Below, in pieces: positions 29,039-37,851 of a stretch of 64,000 bases of DNA. The notes below the pieces were generated by a model. It worked only from the letters and a program-made list of their open reading frames with translations, made no database searches and was not told where the DNA came from. A program made the translations under genes and the position numbers. Each line of letters begins with the position of its first letter. The stretch's first letter is position 1. Source of the DNA: Acidobacteriota bacterium (GTDB lineage: Bacteria; Acidobacteriota; Blastocatellia; RBC074). Location of the stretch: assembly GCA_018268995.1 (NCBI GenBank), contig JAFDVL010000003.1:1-64000 (forward strand), read 5' to 3'.

Positions 29039-29458
29039 ATGTCAGTAAAACTCTATGTTGGCAATTTACCATTTTCGATTTCCGAAAATGAGCTGACCGA
29101 TCTGTTCAGTGCAAGCGGACAGGTAGATTCAGCACAAATCGTGACTGATCGCGAGACAGGACGTTCACGTGGTTTTGGATTCGTCGAAATGGGGGATCGT
29201 GATGCTGCCACGGCGGCCATTTCACAATTCAACGGCCACGAAATCGGTGGACGCGCTCTGGTCGTCAACGAAGCACGGCCTAAAGAATCACGCGGTGGCT
29301 TTGGCGGCGGCGGCGGCGGTGGTCGTGGTGGCGGCGGCTTCGGTGGCGGGCGTGGCGGCGGCGGTGGTCGTGGTGGCGGCGGCTTCGGTGGCGGTCGTGG
29401 CGGCGGCGGTGGTCGTGGTGGCGGTCGTGATCGTGAAGATCGTGGTAATCGTTGGTAA
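29039..29458 (+). CDS. RRM RNA-binding protein with RGG tail
   Basis: A 139-residue protein: one RNA recognition motif (1-80) with RNP2 LYVGNL (5-10) and RNP1 RGFGFVEM (44-51), then a tail of GGRGGGGFGG repeats (about 85-130) and a short charged end. This is the architecture of bacterial cold-inducible RNA-binding proteins (Rbp family) and of eukaryotic glycine-rich proteins. AGGAAA precedes the ATG. The repeat-coding DNA (about 29295-29430) is an internal tandem repeat prone to length change. It likely acts as an RNA chaperone. Confidence 0.93.
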   Translation: MSVKLYVGNLPFSISENELTDLFSASGQVDSAQIVTDRETGRSRGFGFVEMGDRDAATAAISQFNGHEIGGRALVVNEARPKESRGGFGGGGGGGRGGGGFGGGRGGGGGRGGGGFGGGRGGGGGRGGGRDREDRGNRW

Positions 29459-29485
29459 GCGAACCAATTCAGCTACACAGATCGT

Positions 29486-29555
29486 AACCCTCAGTTATTC
29501 TCAGCATCGAATCGTTTCGATTGTCGGACAATAACTGGGGGTTATTTCTTTTCCC
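29486..29555 (+). terminator. Intrinsic terminator after RRM gene
   Basis: 14-bp arms (29486-29499 and 29530-29543, one G-U pair), an inner hairpin, then ATTTCTTTT. Confidence 0.75.
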
Positions 29556-29583
29556 TACACTTCTTGTGAAAGACAAATTTCTA

Positions 29584-29612
29584 TTGGCGGATTTTTGATT
29601 CTAGCCTACAGT
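29584..29612 (+). promoter_or_regulatory. Weak candidate promoter of TIGR00300 gene
   Basis: TTGGCG (29584-29589), 17-bp spacer, TACAGT (29607-29612), about 45 bp before the start codon. The -10 is only moderate. Confidence 0.3.
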
Positions 29613-29656
29613 AATAATTTGCACTGACATTCCTAATTACCGCTGAATTACTGCTT

Positions 29657-30874
29657 ATGTTTTCTGAAATCGTTCAAGCCGAAGGCCACTTAGTTGATTC
29701 ACAAATTCTCTCCAAAATCATGGATCGCGTGATTGAATGCGGTGCAGCCTTTGAGGTGCTGGATTTTTACCTCGGGCGAACAAATGAGGAAATCTCTCGC
29801 CTCAAAATGCGCGTCAATGCCAATTCGCAGGAAACCCTTGAAAAAACCCTTGAAGAATTGATTGAGTTGGGTTGTTACGAAAATGAGATTGCCAATGCCA
29901 CCACACAGTCAGCGGAAGCAGATCGCGTAGTGCCCGATGATTTTTACTCGACTACAAATCATCGAACCTCCATTCGCTATCAAGGCCAATGGATGGATGT
30001 TGCCAAGCAACGGATGGATGCAGTGATCGTCGTTTCTGAAAAAGACGGACAGCCTTATGCCGAATGTCGGAAGCTGCGTGACGTACGACAAGGCGAGCGA
30101 ATTGTCTGTGGTGCCCACGGTGTTCGGATTCAACCTGAATTTAAGGAACGCGACCGCCTGGGTTTCGCGTTTATGGCCAACGACATTTCTTCAGAACGCC
30201 GCACTGAAACAGCCGTTCGCAAAATTGCCGAGTTGATGAAACAGGTCAAAGCCGAAGAAAATGGCAAAATCGTTTTTGTAGCAGGGCCGGTCGTCATTCA
30301 TACCGGTGGAACAAAACCTTTCAGCGAAATTATTCGCAAAGGCTATGTGCATGCACTGCTCGCCGGCAATGCTTTGGCAGTGCATGATATTGAGCACGCG
30401 TTATACGGCACCTCTCTTGGAGTGGATCTGGAACACGGTGTGCCCATGGAAGAAGGCCACAAAAACCATATGCGTGCGATTAACTCAATCAATCGCTATG
30501 GCTCTATTGCCGGAGCCGTAGAGGCGGGGATTTTGAAATATGGGGTCATGTACGAATGCGTCAAACGAGGTGTCCCCTTTGTGCTGGCAGGTTCAATTCG
30601 AGATGATGGCCCACTACCTGACACAGAAATGGATTTAGTCAAAGCCCAGGAAAAATATGCTGAGCAATTGGTTGGAGCCAAAATGGTGATTTGCCTTTCA
30701 TCTATGCTGCATTCGATTGGCGTGGGCAACATGACGCCATCCTGGGTACGAATGGTTTGTGTAGATATTAACCCAGCAGTTGTTACCAAATTGTCGGATC
30801 GTGGCTCAGCACAAACGGTCGGCGTGGTAACAGACGTCGGCGCATTTCTTACTTTGTTGGCACAACATCTTTGA
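29657..30874 (+). CDS. TIGR00300 family protein (ornithine cyclodeaminase / ArgZ-C type)
   Basis: A 405-residue enzyme of the LOR/SDH conserved-region family. The N-terminal domain (about 1-95) opens with VQAEGHLVDSQILSKIMD, and the C-terminal NAD-binding domain (about 100-405) has VFVAGPVVIHTGG, ALLAGNALAVHDIEHALYG, SIGVGNMTPSWVRMVCVDIN and GVVTDVGAF. Characterised relatives are an archaeal ornithine cyclodeaminase and the C-terminal part of cyanobacterial bifunctional arginine dihydrolase/cyclodeaminase proteins. So this likely turns ornithine to proline using bound NAD+. The N-terminal guanidino-modifying domain of those fusions is absent. Weak ribosome binding site; no arginine genes nearby. 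Confidence 0.85.
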   Translation: MFSEIVQAEGHLVDSQILSKIMDRVIECGAAFEVLDFYLGRTNEEISRLKMRVNANSQETLEKTLEELIELGCYENEIANATTQSAEADRVVPDDFYSTTNHRTSIRYQGQWMDVAKQRMDAVIVVSEKDGQPYAECRKLRDVRQGERIVCGAHGVRIQPEFKERDRLGFAFMANDISSERRTETAVRKIAELMKQVKAEENGKIVFVAGPVVIHTGGTKPFSEIIRKGYVHALLAGNALAVHDIEHALYGTSLGVDLEHGVPMEEGHKNHMRAINSINRYGSIAGAVEAGILKYGVMYECVKRGVPFVLAGSIRDDGPLPDTEMDLVKAQEKYAEQLVGAKMVICLSSMLHSIGVGNMTPSWVRMVCVDINPAVVTKLSDRGSAQTVGVVTDVGAFLTLLAQHL

Positions 30875-30931
30875 TTTTCCAGCGACGATACGAAGTAGCA
30901 ACATATCTATAAATTTTTCCGATAAACATTG

Positions 30932-30960
30932 TTGAAAAACTTTTACCATCCTGTTATTAT
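30932..30960 (+). promoter_or_regulatory. Strong sigma-70-type promoter
   Basis: TTGAAA (30932-30937), exactly 17 bp, TATTAT (30955-30960): five of six matches in each box. It would start an RNA near 30967, about 510 nt before the next coding start. Confidence 0.7.
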
Positions 30961-30966
30961 CCGGCT

Positions 30967-31447
30967 GTCAAAGCGGATAACTCCCAATCGTTAATGAGTA
31001 GTGAGGGCTTTTCGTTACCGGCAAACCTCAGAAGATCTCACCACATTTCCGACGACAACTGATTCACTGGACGATGTAATTTGACTCGACCTCAGATTCG
31101 TGGTTGATGCAAGAATCCTTAGATTCTTAGGCTCTCTGCGGAATTGAGCGCGCATTGTTCCTGGCGTTTCTCTAAGCGACTACCTCAAACTACGCCCCCA
31201 CGTAAAAGAGGCTTTTCATGAAGAGAGGTGAGGCGGTAGCTCGTCTCAAGGTGAGCTTACAGATTATCTTGGTTACGCTGAACAGGAAGGAACGTTCACA
31301 CCTCCTGCCAGCGACCGCCTCAGCTTTATGTAAGTCTTCTGCCAAACTCACGGTCATTGCCAATCTTATTTTCTATCCCGAAGCCTTATCTCTCATTTCC
31401 CCTGCTAACAATCCCTGGAGGCGTGTGAGCTTCCAGGGATATTTTTC
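30967..31447 (+). ncRNA. Candidate ~480-nt structured leader or ncRNA
   Basis: The RNA runs from the promoter at 30932-30960 to a terminator-like hairpin at 31410-31447. Visible elements are a 7-bp hairpin (31111-31128), and a 9-bp perfect stem (31229-31237 with 31314-31322) enclosing at least one further hairpin. The upstream coding frame here lacks a ribosome binding site and family features, so I treat it as non-coding. It does not show the conserved cores of RNase P RNA, tmRNA, SRP RNA or the riboswitches I know. It may be a stand-alone RNA or the regulatory leader of the next gene. Confidence 0.4.
31410..31447 (+). terminator. Intrinsic terminator or attenuator before secreted protein gene
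   Basis: A 9-bp perfect stem (ATCCCTGGA paired with TCCAGGGAT) is followed by ATTTTTCTCT. It sits only about 30 nt upstream of the start codon at 31476, which is where an attenuator would act. Confidence 0.65.
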
Positions 31448-31475
31448 TCTCAGCAGAGGCCATAGGAATCTGAAT

Positions 31476-32489
31476 ATGAAAACATTACATCACACACTGC
31501 AAACATTATTTACCCTCACCATTCTGGTCTTAGCCGCAAATTCAGTCTTCTCACAAAATATTGGAGGTAATGGACACAAACAAGGCTCAGTTCTTTTCTA
31601 TAATGTCTATACCTCAAGCGTGGGAAGCCCAGATCAACAAAACACGCGTCTGAACATCACGAACACCGCGTTCAGTCCGGTCATCGTCCACTGGTTTTTT
31701 GTTGATAGCGGCACCTGCGCAATTGCTGACACTTATACCTGTCTGACGGGAAATCAAACTTATAGCTTTCTGGCTTCGGATTATGATCCAGGCGTTACAG
31801 GCTATGCCGTAGCGGTGGCAGTGAATGGGCAAGGAATGCCGATAGATTTCGATTCGCTAATCGGGACTGAGTACATTAAATTTGCGAGCGGTCATCAGGC
31901 TAATCTTCCAGCAGAGGCTCTTGTCCTGGTGAATCCTGCGGCAGCAGTTTTTCAAGTAGCCGATTCAGGCGGAACATTGGTTGACCTGGTTTTTGATGGC
32001 GCTGGGTATGAACGGCTGCCCTCTGATCTCGCCCTGGACAATATTCCAAGCTTGGTGGACAGCAACAACACGATGCTCATTCTCAACCGCATTGGCGGCA
32101 ATTTGGGCGAGCTTACCAGCAATATCGGGACCTTAGGCGGGTTGCTTTACAACGATGTTGAGAAGGGTTTCAGTTTCAGCATCCGCACCAGCGGCTGTCA
32201 GGTGCGCACGACGTTGAATGACGCATTTCTTCGGACTTCACCACCTTTATCAAAAGTCATCGGAACTGGTTCATCCGGCTGGATCAGACTTTTCACAGTA
32301 GAGAAAGTGGACAATTCGCCGCAGGGCGGGACCACTGATGCGCGAGCGATTCTAGGTGCGATGATTAACTTCAACCCTAATGCACAAACAACGGGGCAAG
32401 GCTTTAATCAAGGACATAACTTACATCACCTGATATATGCACCGTCTGCTAAATTGCGGATGCCTGTGATCGTACCACCGACTTGCTAA
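31476..32489 (+). CDS. Secreted protein of unknown function
   Basis: A 337-residue exported protein. The ATG at 31476 has AGGAA upstream and starts a good signal peptide (MKTLHHTLQTLFTLTILVLA), whereas the longer frame covers the terminator hairpin. The mature part is beta-rich with repeated aromatic/Asn patterns and four to six scattered cysteines, but no motif that I recognise. It ends PPTC, so the C-terminal Cys may form a disulfide. Expression may be controlled through the long leader upstream. Confidence 0.65.
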   Translation: MKTLHHTLQTLFTLTILVLAANSVFSQNIGGNGHKQGSVLFYNVYTSSVGSPDQQNTRLNITNTAFSPVIVHWFFVDSGTCAIADTYTCLTGNQTYSFLASDYDPGVTGYAVAVAVNGQGMPIDFDSLIGTEYIKFASGHQANLPAEALVLVNPAAAVFQVADSGGTLVDLVFDGAGYERLPSDLALDNIPSLVDSNNTMLILNRIGGNLGELTSNIGTLGGLLYNDVEKGFSFSIRTSGCQVRTTLNDAFLRTSPPLSKVIGTGSSGWIRLFTVEKVDNSPQGGTTDARAILGAMINFNPNAQTTGQGFNQGHNLHHLIYAPSAKLRMPVIVPPTC

Positions 32490-32707
32490 ATCAAATCTCC
32501 ATACATCGAGATCGGATGGAGAAGACGGGCAGAGTTCAGACAGAAACCATGCCGGATTTCTTGCTGACCTTGTTTGTCTATCATTCTCGTCTCTTTGTTG
32601 TGAGTTCTGATATAGCCACCAGGACTGGCAGAAGAGGAAAGACGGAAACCGTCGGAGAAACCGCGACAGAAAATAAAGTGTGATCTATTTCGCTGTCGCA
32701 CTTCCCC

Positions 32708-33175
32708 TCACTCCTCGGCGCTTCCCTTCGCTTCTTCTGCTGGTCTTTGGCCTTCAACCCAGGCTTCGCCATCAGCAAAGATTTCTTTTTTCCAAATTGG
32801 CACCGTTTGCTTTACGCGATCAATAGCGTAATGGCAAGCTTCAAAAGCAACGCGGCGATGTGGTGACGTAATGACAATGGCGATGCTTGACTCAGTTACT
32901 TGTAGCTCGCCAAAGCGATGAATGATTCCAATGTTGATGACATCGGGCCAGCGCTCATGGATTTCGCCGCCGACTTTGCGCATTTCTTTGACGGCCATTG
33001 GCGCATACGCTTCATAGTGCAAGCTCACCACAGGACGGCCTTTCGTTTGCTCCCGCACAACACCATCAAAGGTCACAATTGCACCGGCAGCGCCTGTCAA
33101 CAAACGTTGTTCGAGCGCAACTTTATCAATCGGTTCGCGCGTGATTTCGTAAATATCTTCTGTTTGGGGCGGCAT
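32708..33175 (-). CDS. moaE: Molybdopterin synthase catalytic subunit
   Basis: A 155-residue MoaE protein, the large subunit that, with MoaD, inserts dithiolene sulfur into precursor Z (cPMP). Family motifs are clear: FDGVVREQTKGR, IHRFGELQV, SPHRRVAFEACHYAID and VKQTVPIWKKE, whose lysines are the catalytic ones. The acidic Ala/Glu tail is variable. No moaD or other moa gene is in the window, so it is isolated from the pathway. The start has only a weak ribosome binding site. Confidence 0.95.
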   Translation of the reverse strand: MPPQTEDIYEITREPIDKVALEQRLLTGAAGAIVTFDGVVREQTKGRPVVSLHYEAYAPMAVKEMRKVGGEIHERWPDVINIGIIHRFGELQVTESSIAIVITSPHRRVAFEACHYAIDRVKQTVPIWKKEIFADGEAWVEGQRPAEEAKGSAEE

Positions 33176-33185
33176 AGTTTCGGTT

Positions 33186-33440
33186 CTATTTTCGCATCCG
33201 AGATTTTGTTAGTTTCGTCTTTGGTTTCGGATTGGCTGCGCTGTAACGCTTGCGCATGAAAGATTGTTGTCCACTGGGAATGATCTCTGCACCGCCCTCA
33301 CAAACGGCTTCTTTTCCAGTTTTATCTGAAATCGCAACTTGTGAGGTTAATGGTTGGGGATTCTGACTAGGCTGCGCAAATGAAAGCGAGCCAAGCAAGA
33401 ATAATGCGGCGGCGGAAAATTTTGTAATACAATCTTTCAT
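33186..33440 (-). CDS. Small secreted protein, unknown
   Basis: An 84-residue protein with signal peptide (MKDCITKFSAAALFLLGSLSFAQ) and a short basic mature part rich in Lys, Pro and Ser. The ATG at 33440 fits the signal; the upstream extension does not. It ends 10 bp before the moaE start. There is no recognisable domain. Confidence 0.5.
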   Translation of the reverse strand: MKDCITKFSAAALFLLGSLSFAQPSQNPQPLTSQVAISDKTGKEAVCEGGAEIIPSGQQSFMRKRYSAANPKPKTKLTKSRMRK

Positions 33441-33653
33441 AAATACAACCCTGATAAAAATGAGGCAGACAAATTCTAACGAAAACCCACAAATCCAGCA
33501 ATTAGAATACTCGTCGAAGGCCAGACCAAAATTATTCATTTCGCTGAGAGAGTTTCGTTTACTACAGCCTTGAATTGGCGCAGAGGCTTCCATATAATCC
33601 GCCTCGTTTCTGGTTCTGAAAAGAACAAAACACCTTCAATTGTTCGACTACTA

Positions 33654-34412
33654 ATGAGCATTCACCTCGCCCAAGTTCAATCCGAACCCGCCCCCTGCGA
33701 ATACTGTCGTGATACAGGCTGGGAGTTAGTCGAGGGCAAAGGTGTTCGTCCTTGTCGGTGCCGCTCTACAGATCGTCGGACACAATTATTGCAAGCAGCA
33801 CGTATTCCCAAACGGTACGATGGATGCTCATTTCACAACTATTATCCACAAGGAAATCCGCATTCGCCACAAGCGGCTTCTCAAAGAGCCGCTTTGGCGA
33901 TGTCACAAGGGTTAGTGGATGAGTATCCCAATTTGGAAATTGGTTTACTATTCATCGGGCCATGCGGCGTTGGGAAAACGCATTTAGCCTCATCCATCGT
34001 ATCTTCGCTCATCCAGCGCAAAGGGATTTCCTGCCTCTTTTACGATTTTCGTGATTTGCTGAAAGAAATTCAGGATAGCTATAACCCCATCTCGCATAAT
34101 TCTGAGTTGCGCGTGCTTGCGCCTGTTTATGAGGCAGAGGTTTTAGTCTTAGATGAATTAGGAGCCTCAAAGCCTACGGATTGGGTGCGAGATACGATGA
34201 CGCAAATCATTAACAAACGATATAACGACAAAAAGCTCACCATCTTTACCACCAATTATCTTGATGAAGTCTCCTCTCCGAACGAAGAAACGCTGACAGA
34301 TCGCGTTGGTGTTCGTTTGCGTTCCCGTCTGCACGAAATGTGCAAAGTCATCAAAATCACTGGCGATGATTACCGCCTTAAAATCAACAACAATCGCGGA
34401 CGGAAGTTTTAG
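33654..34412 (+). CDS. DnaC/IstB-like AAA+ ATPase with N-terminal zinc motif
   Basis: A 252-residue ATPase. An N-terminal Cys cluster (CEYC at 15-18, CRCR at 34-37) precedes the AAA+ domain with Walker [12 protein letters not shown] (about 102-112), Walker B VLVLDELG and a sensor-type TTNYLDE. A C-terminal [14 protein letters not shown] provides the Arg-finger region. The arrangement matches helicase-loader DnaC/DnaI-like proteins and the IstB family; no transposase lies beside it, which favours the loader role. I chose ATG 33654; the upstream TTG frame overlaps the divergent gene region. No clear ribosome binding site. Confidence 0.75.
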   Translation: MSIHLAQVQSEPAPCEYCRDTGWELVEGKGVRPCRCRSTDRRTQLLQAARIPKRYDGCSFHNYYPQGNPHSPQAASQRAALAMSQGLVDEYPNLEIGLLFIGPCGVGKTHLASSIVSSLIQRKGISCLFYDFRDLLKEIQDSYNPISHNSELRVLAPVYEAEVLVLDELGASKPTDWVRDTMTQIINKRYNDKKLTIFTTNYLDEVSSPNEETLTDRVGVRLRSRLHEMCKVIKITGDDYRLKINNNRGRKF

Positions 34413-34501
34413 AATTTAGCCACAAAGCGCACGGAGAAAATCTGACCTGCCATCCTGTCGCATTCTGTTCTTTTGTATTCCAGGTGTCCTTTGGCTAAAA
34501 C

Positions 34502-34567
<66 letters not shown>

Positions 34568-34581
34568 TCGTGAACTTATGC

Positions 34582-35505
34582 TTAATATTGCGTCATCGTT
34601 TGACCAACGGTAATAAATCCGACTTCTCCTTTTTTGGTCACTCTCGTTTCAGCAGGAAGTGTTGGGCGGAGCACAGGCTCGCCAGTTGTCAGGCGTTCAT
34701 AGTGCGCTGAAATCTTGCGCACATAATCCTGTGTTTCCCGGTACGGCGGGATGCGATTGCCGTACCGGAACACCGCGTGCTCGCCGGCATTGTAACCTGC
34801 TAAAGCCAACTCAATATCACCATTGAAGGTGTTGAGCAAAAACCTCAAATAGCGTGTTCCGCCTTCAATATTCTGCGCAGGATCGTAAATATCCGTCACG
34901 CCAAAGCGACTTGCAGTAGCGGGCATGAGTTGCATCAGTCCGCGTGCGCCTTTATAGGAAGTGGCGCGTGGATTAAAGCTTGATTCCTGCCGCATCACTG
35001 CCATGATCAGTCGCTGATCCACTCCATTCCGTTGCGCAGACTGCTTAATCATTTGATCCAAACTCAAATTGCCAGTGCCGACTGCAATAGGAGAATAATT
35101 CGAACTTGGATTCTCAGTCCCTAGAGTGGGTGCGGTAGAGAACTCTGTAGGACGCATGACATCAGCAATCGCGGCTACCGTAACCCCCGTGCCCTCGCTG
35201 GATGATTTGAATCCTTTTTTTCCTTTCTCTTCACCCATCTCTGACGACATCTGGTTAGTTGAATTTTTTGCGCCCTTACCTGAATTTACAAACCGACTAC
35301 GTTTAGCCGGAGCTTCAGTAACCTGAGGGGCAAAATCCTGCGTTCTTAACAGGTCTGTGGTTGTGAGGGAAGCGACATTTCTGACGTTCGTATTCTCTTC
35401 AGCTTGCTCAGATTGAATAGACTGCGTCGGCACCATTGCGAGGGTCGGAAAAGCAAGCAAACCAAAAAGAGCAAATAGCGCCACAAGGACAAGAAAGCGG
35501 TTCAA
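34582..35505 (-). CDS. Secreted lytic transglycosylase (SLT domain)
   Basis: A 307-residue exported enzyme: signal peptide 1-23, a long low-complexity spacer (about 25-145), then an SLT domain (about 148-290). The catalytic Glu is E174 in MRQESSFNP; ARGLMQLMPATA, GGTRYLRFLL and ALAGYNAGEHAV are the other family motifs. It cleaves peptidoglycan glycan chains to 1,6-anhydro products. The start is TTG with a near-perfect AGGAGG. The spacer probably lets the domain reach the sacculus. Confidence 0.9.
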   Translation of the reverse strand: MNRFLVLVALFALFGLLAFPTLAMVPTQSIQSEQAEENTNVRNVASLTTTDLLRTQDFAPQVTEAPAKRSRFVNSGKGAKNSTNQMSSEMGEEKGKKGFKSSSEGTGVTVAAIADVMRPTEFSTAPTLGTENPSSNYSPIAVGTGNLSLDQMIKQSAQRNGVDQRLIMAVMRQESSFNPRATSYKGARGLMQLMPATASRFGVTDIYDPAQNIEGGTRYLRFLLNTFNGDIELALAGYNAGEHAVFRYGNRIPPYRETQDYVRKISAHYERLTTGEPVLRPTLPAETRVTKKGEVGFITVGQTMTQY

Positions 35506-35712
35506 AACAAATACCTCCTACCGCGTTGATGTTAATCTGTGGGCCAAAATGCCTGCGCATTATATTTAACGCAATTCAACCAGTCAAGAATTGTTTCAGA
35601 CCAGGGAACTTGACACAGCTTGTACGTGGCAAGCGCAAGCACTTGTGATAAGCTATGCCTTGTTCCCCTAAATATGTGGTTTCCCCTAACCTTATCGAGA
35701 GGTAGATTGAAT

Positions 35713-36480
35713 ATGAAGACAACGCTTTTTCGTTCCTGCCTGTTCATATGCTGCGTTTTCCTTGCTATCACTGTTGCCATTGCTGACACGATAAAATTGA
35801 AAAACGGCAGTGTCATTAAAGGCAAAGTCACCACCTTCAATGATCGGGAATTCACGATTATGTTGGATTTAGGTTCAGCCACAAAACGTACCTCTTCCCG
35901 AATGGTTATCGCAGTGGATGACGTAGAAAGCATCCAATTCGACTCTGGCGATTTGGCGAGCGCAGCAACCTTACCCTCCACTGAAAGCGGCGAAAGATTA
36001 ATCGCCAAAGATTCCTCAACGCCTGCTGCGAAAGAGAATCCGGCGGCGGGACAATCCACCGCACAACCGACTTTTACCAATGCGCCAGCGTCAGCCAAAC
36101 CGACTTCTGCATCGGAGCCAGCAATATCAGAGAAATCTATCCTGGTGGCGGCAGCGGCGGATTGGACGAGCACTGAAATTAAAGTGAAAAAAGGGCAGCG
36201 GATTTCAATTACGGCTACTGGACAGGTGGATCTTGGCAGCAATCGGATATCGAGTCCAAATGGAATTCAGCTGAGCGATCCCAAGAGGCTGATTTTGACT
36301 AGCCCAACTGGCTCACTGATCGCTGTGATCGGAGATGATAACGACGAGTTTATTCACATCGGCAATCAGGCAGACTTTGTAGCAGAACGAGATGGTGTGC
36401 TGTTTTTGAGTATCAACGAAGGAAATCTGAAAGATAACAACGGCTCTTTTTCAGCCAAAGTAAGAGTATTGGGAAAATAG
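35713..36480 (+). CDS. Exported protein with PA-IL (LecA)-like C-terminal domain
   Basis: A 255-residue exported protein. The ATG at 35713 has a GAGGT site and begins a signal peptide (about 1-27). The N-terminal domain (DTIKLKNGSVIKGKVTTF) is a small beta-barrel seen in many Acidobacterial proteins. A Ser/Ala/Pro linker (about 85-135) leads to a C-terminal domain (about 141-253). Its ADWTSTEIKVKKGQRISITA, VGDDNDEF, LSINEG and DNNGSFSAKV patterns match the PA-IL/LecA-like lectin fold with Ca-binding Asp/Asn residues near the end. It likely binds galactose-type or other surface sugars (inference). Confidence 0.7.
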   Translation: MKTTLFRSCLFICCVFLAITVAIADTIKLKNGSVIKGKVTTFNDREFTIMLDLGSATKRTSSRMVIAVDDVESIQFDSGDLASAATLPSTESGERLIAKDSSTPAAKENPAAGQSTAQPTFTNAPASAKPTSASEPAISEKSILVAAAADWTSTEIKVKKGQRISITATGQVDLGSNRISSPNGIQLSDPKRLILTSPTGSLIAVIGDDNDEFIHIGNQADFVAERDGVLFLSINEGNLKDNNGSFSAKVRVLGK

Positions 36481-36494
36481 TTATCAATCCCTGA

Positions 36495-36536
36495 TCCTTA
36501 GTCATTTGTCAGTGGCAACCAACAAGTGACTAAGGA
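36495..36536. terminator. Hairpin between convergent genes
   Basis: 15-bp arms (36495-36509 and 36522-36536, one G-U pair) lie between the convergent PA-IL-like gene and the ABC permease gene. Neither side has a T tract, so its role as bidirectional terminator is tentative. Confidence 0.45.
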
Positions 36537-36543
36537 CAATTGC

Positions 36544-37803
36544 TTACTCATACCTCAGCGCTTCAATCGGGTCGAGACGCGCAGCTTTCCAGGCGGGCCA
36601 TAATCCAAAAACCAAGCCAATTCCAACGCTGGAAATCAGTCCAACTAACGGTGCCCAGACAGGAACATAGGAAGGCACGACCAGCTTAATCAGCAGGGTT
36701 GTCGCCCAACCGACAATCAATCCGACCAACCCACCCATTCCTGTTAAGGTCATGGCTTCAATCAGGAACTGCCACATGATGTCGCGGCGGCGTCCGCCAA
36801 TGGCTTTGCGGATGCCGATTTCTCGTGTGCGTTCTGTCACGCTCACCAGCATGATATTCATCACACCGATGCCACCGACCATCAGCCCGACAGAAGAAAT
36901 CGCAACCATCGCAATCGCCACGCCGAAGGTAATGGAGCGGAACGTTTCGATGATCGAATCGGCTGTTGAAATCCCAAAATTATTCGGCGCGCCAAAGGGA
37001 ACTTTGCGGCGAATGCGCAGCGTGTCTGTTACCTGATCCAATCCGGTTCGCAACATCCCTGGCTTGGCGATGGCTAAAATAAATAAATCTTCGGCGCGTG
37101 GTTTGAGTTTGTGCGCCACTTCAAACGGCATGAAGACGACATTGTTCTGATCGTTTTGCCCGTCGCCCCCGCCAAAAAGCTGTTCTCGTTTTTCCAACAC
37201 ACCAATAACCCGAAATTCAGAGCCACCAATTTCAATTGTCTTGTCGAGCGCAGACATAAAGGGAAAGAAGTTTTCAGCAACGGATGCACCAATCACGCAG
37301 ACCTCATCGCGCCGATCATTTTCTTCTTTCGTGAAAAACCGTCCAGCTTGCAAAATCCAGATTCCGGCGCGCTCATAGTCGGCGGTCGTTCCCTGCAACG
37401 TCACGGCGCTCGACTCCTTGCCGCCGCCTTTCACGGTGATCCGGCGGCCAAAGAAATCATTGGAAACGTTCAGCGTTGGCACCGCAAGTTCAATGGCAGG
37501 CAACTGTGAGAGCGCAACCGCATCGTCATATGTCAGGTTCTTGCGCATCCGCTCTTCCCGCGAAGGCCGCCCCATGCGAATGCCGGGATCGAATTTGTAC
37601 AGGAAGATTGAGTTCGTGCCGAAGGATTCGATTTGGCTGGTCACGGCATAATCTATTCCGCTGATGATGGAGGCAATCGCCATCACCGTCCAGACACCAA
37701 TCACCACGCCGATGACCGTCAAAAACGAACGCATGCGATTTGACCATAAAGTGTCCATCGCCATTTTGAGGTTTTCGAAGATGTCGCTGCGAATGAGTTT
37801 CAT
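36544..37803 (-). CDS. MacB-type ABC transporter permease
   Basis: A 419-residue permease: N-terminal membrane helix (about 20-45), a large periplasmic domain (about 48-290), then three helices forming the FtsX core, with TERTREIGIRKAIGG preceding helix three. The fold is that of MacB/LolC permeases, which move molecules by a mechanotransmission mechanism rather than across the inner membrane. There is no ATPase domain in the protein and none next to it. It lies 48 bp downstream of the sigma-54 activator gene on the same strand and is probably in its operon. A second such permease is at 46395-47630. Confidence 0.9.
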   Translation of the reverse strand: MKLIRSDIFENLKMAMDTLWSNRMRSFLTVIGVVIGVWTVMAIASIISGIDYAVTSQIESFGTNSIFLYKFDPGIRMGRPSREERMRKNLTYDDAVALSQLPAIELAVPTLNVSNDFFGRRITVKGGGKESSAVTLQGTTADYERAGIWILQAGRFFTKEENDRRDEVCVIGASVAENFFPFMSALDKTIEIGGSEFRVIGVLEKREQLFGGGDGQNDQNNVVFMPFEVAHKLKPRAEDLFILAIAKPGMLRTGLDQVTDTLRIRRKVPFGAPNNFGISTADSIIETFRSITFGVAIAMVAISSVGLMVGGIGVMNIMLVSVTERTREIGIRKAIGGRRRDIMWQFLIEAMTLTGMGGLVGLIVGWATTLLIKLVVPSYVPVWAPLVGLISSVGIGLVFGLWPAWKAARLDPIEALRYE

Positions 37804-37851
37804 GCGGATATAGTAAACGACGCAGCCGCACAGAGGAAAGAGAGCGCTGAA

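Noticed and set aside
29169..29534. Hydrophobic frame rich in Val and Ala
   Set aside because: It is the +1 shadow of the GGRGG-repeat coding region of the RRM gene.
31005..31040. Cyclic di-GMP riboswitch core (GGCAAACC)
   Set aside because: The 8-mer is present, but the second conserved part of the GEMM class (a GGGACGCAAAGCC-like block) does not follow.
31218..31475. N-terminal extension of the secreted protein
   Set aside because: It crosses an intrinsic terminator hairpin and would hide the signal peptide. The ATG at 31476 has its own AGGAA site.
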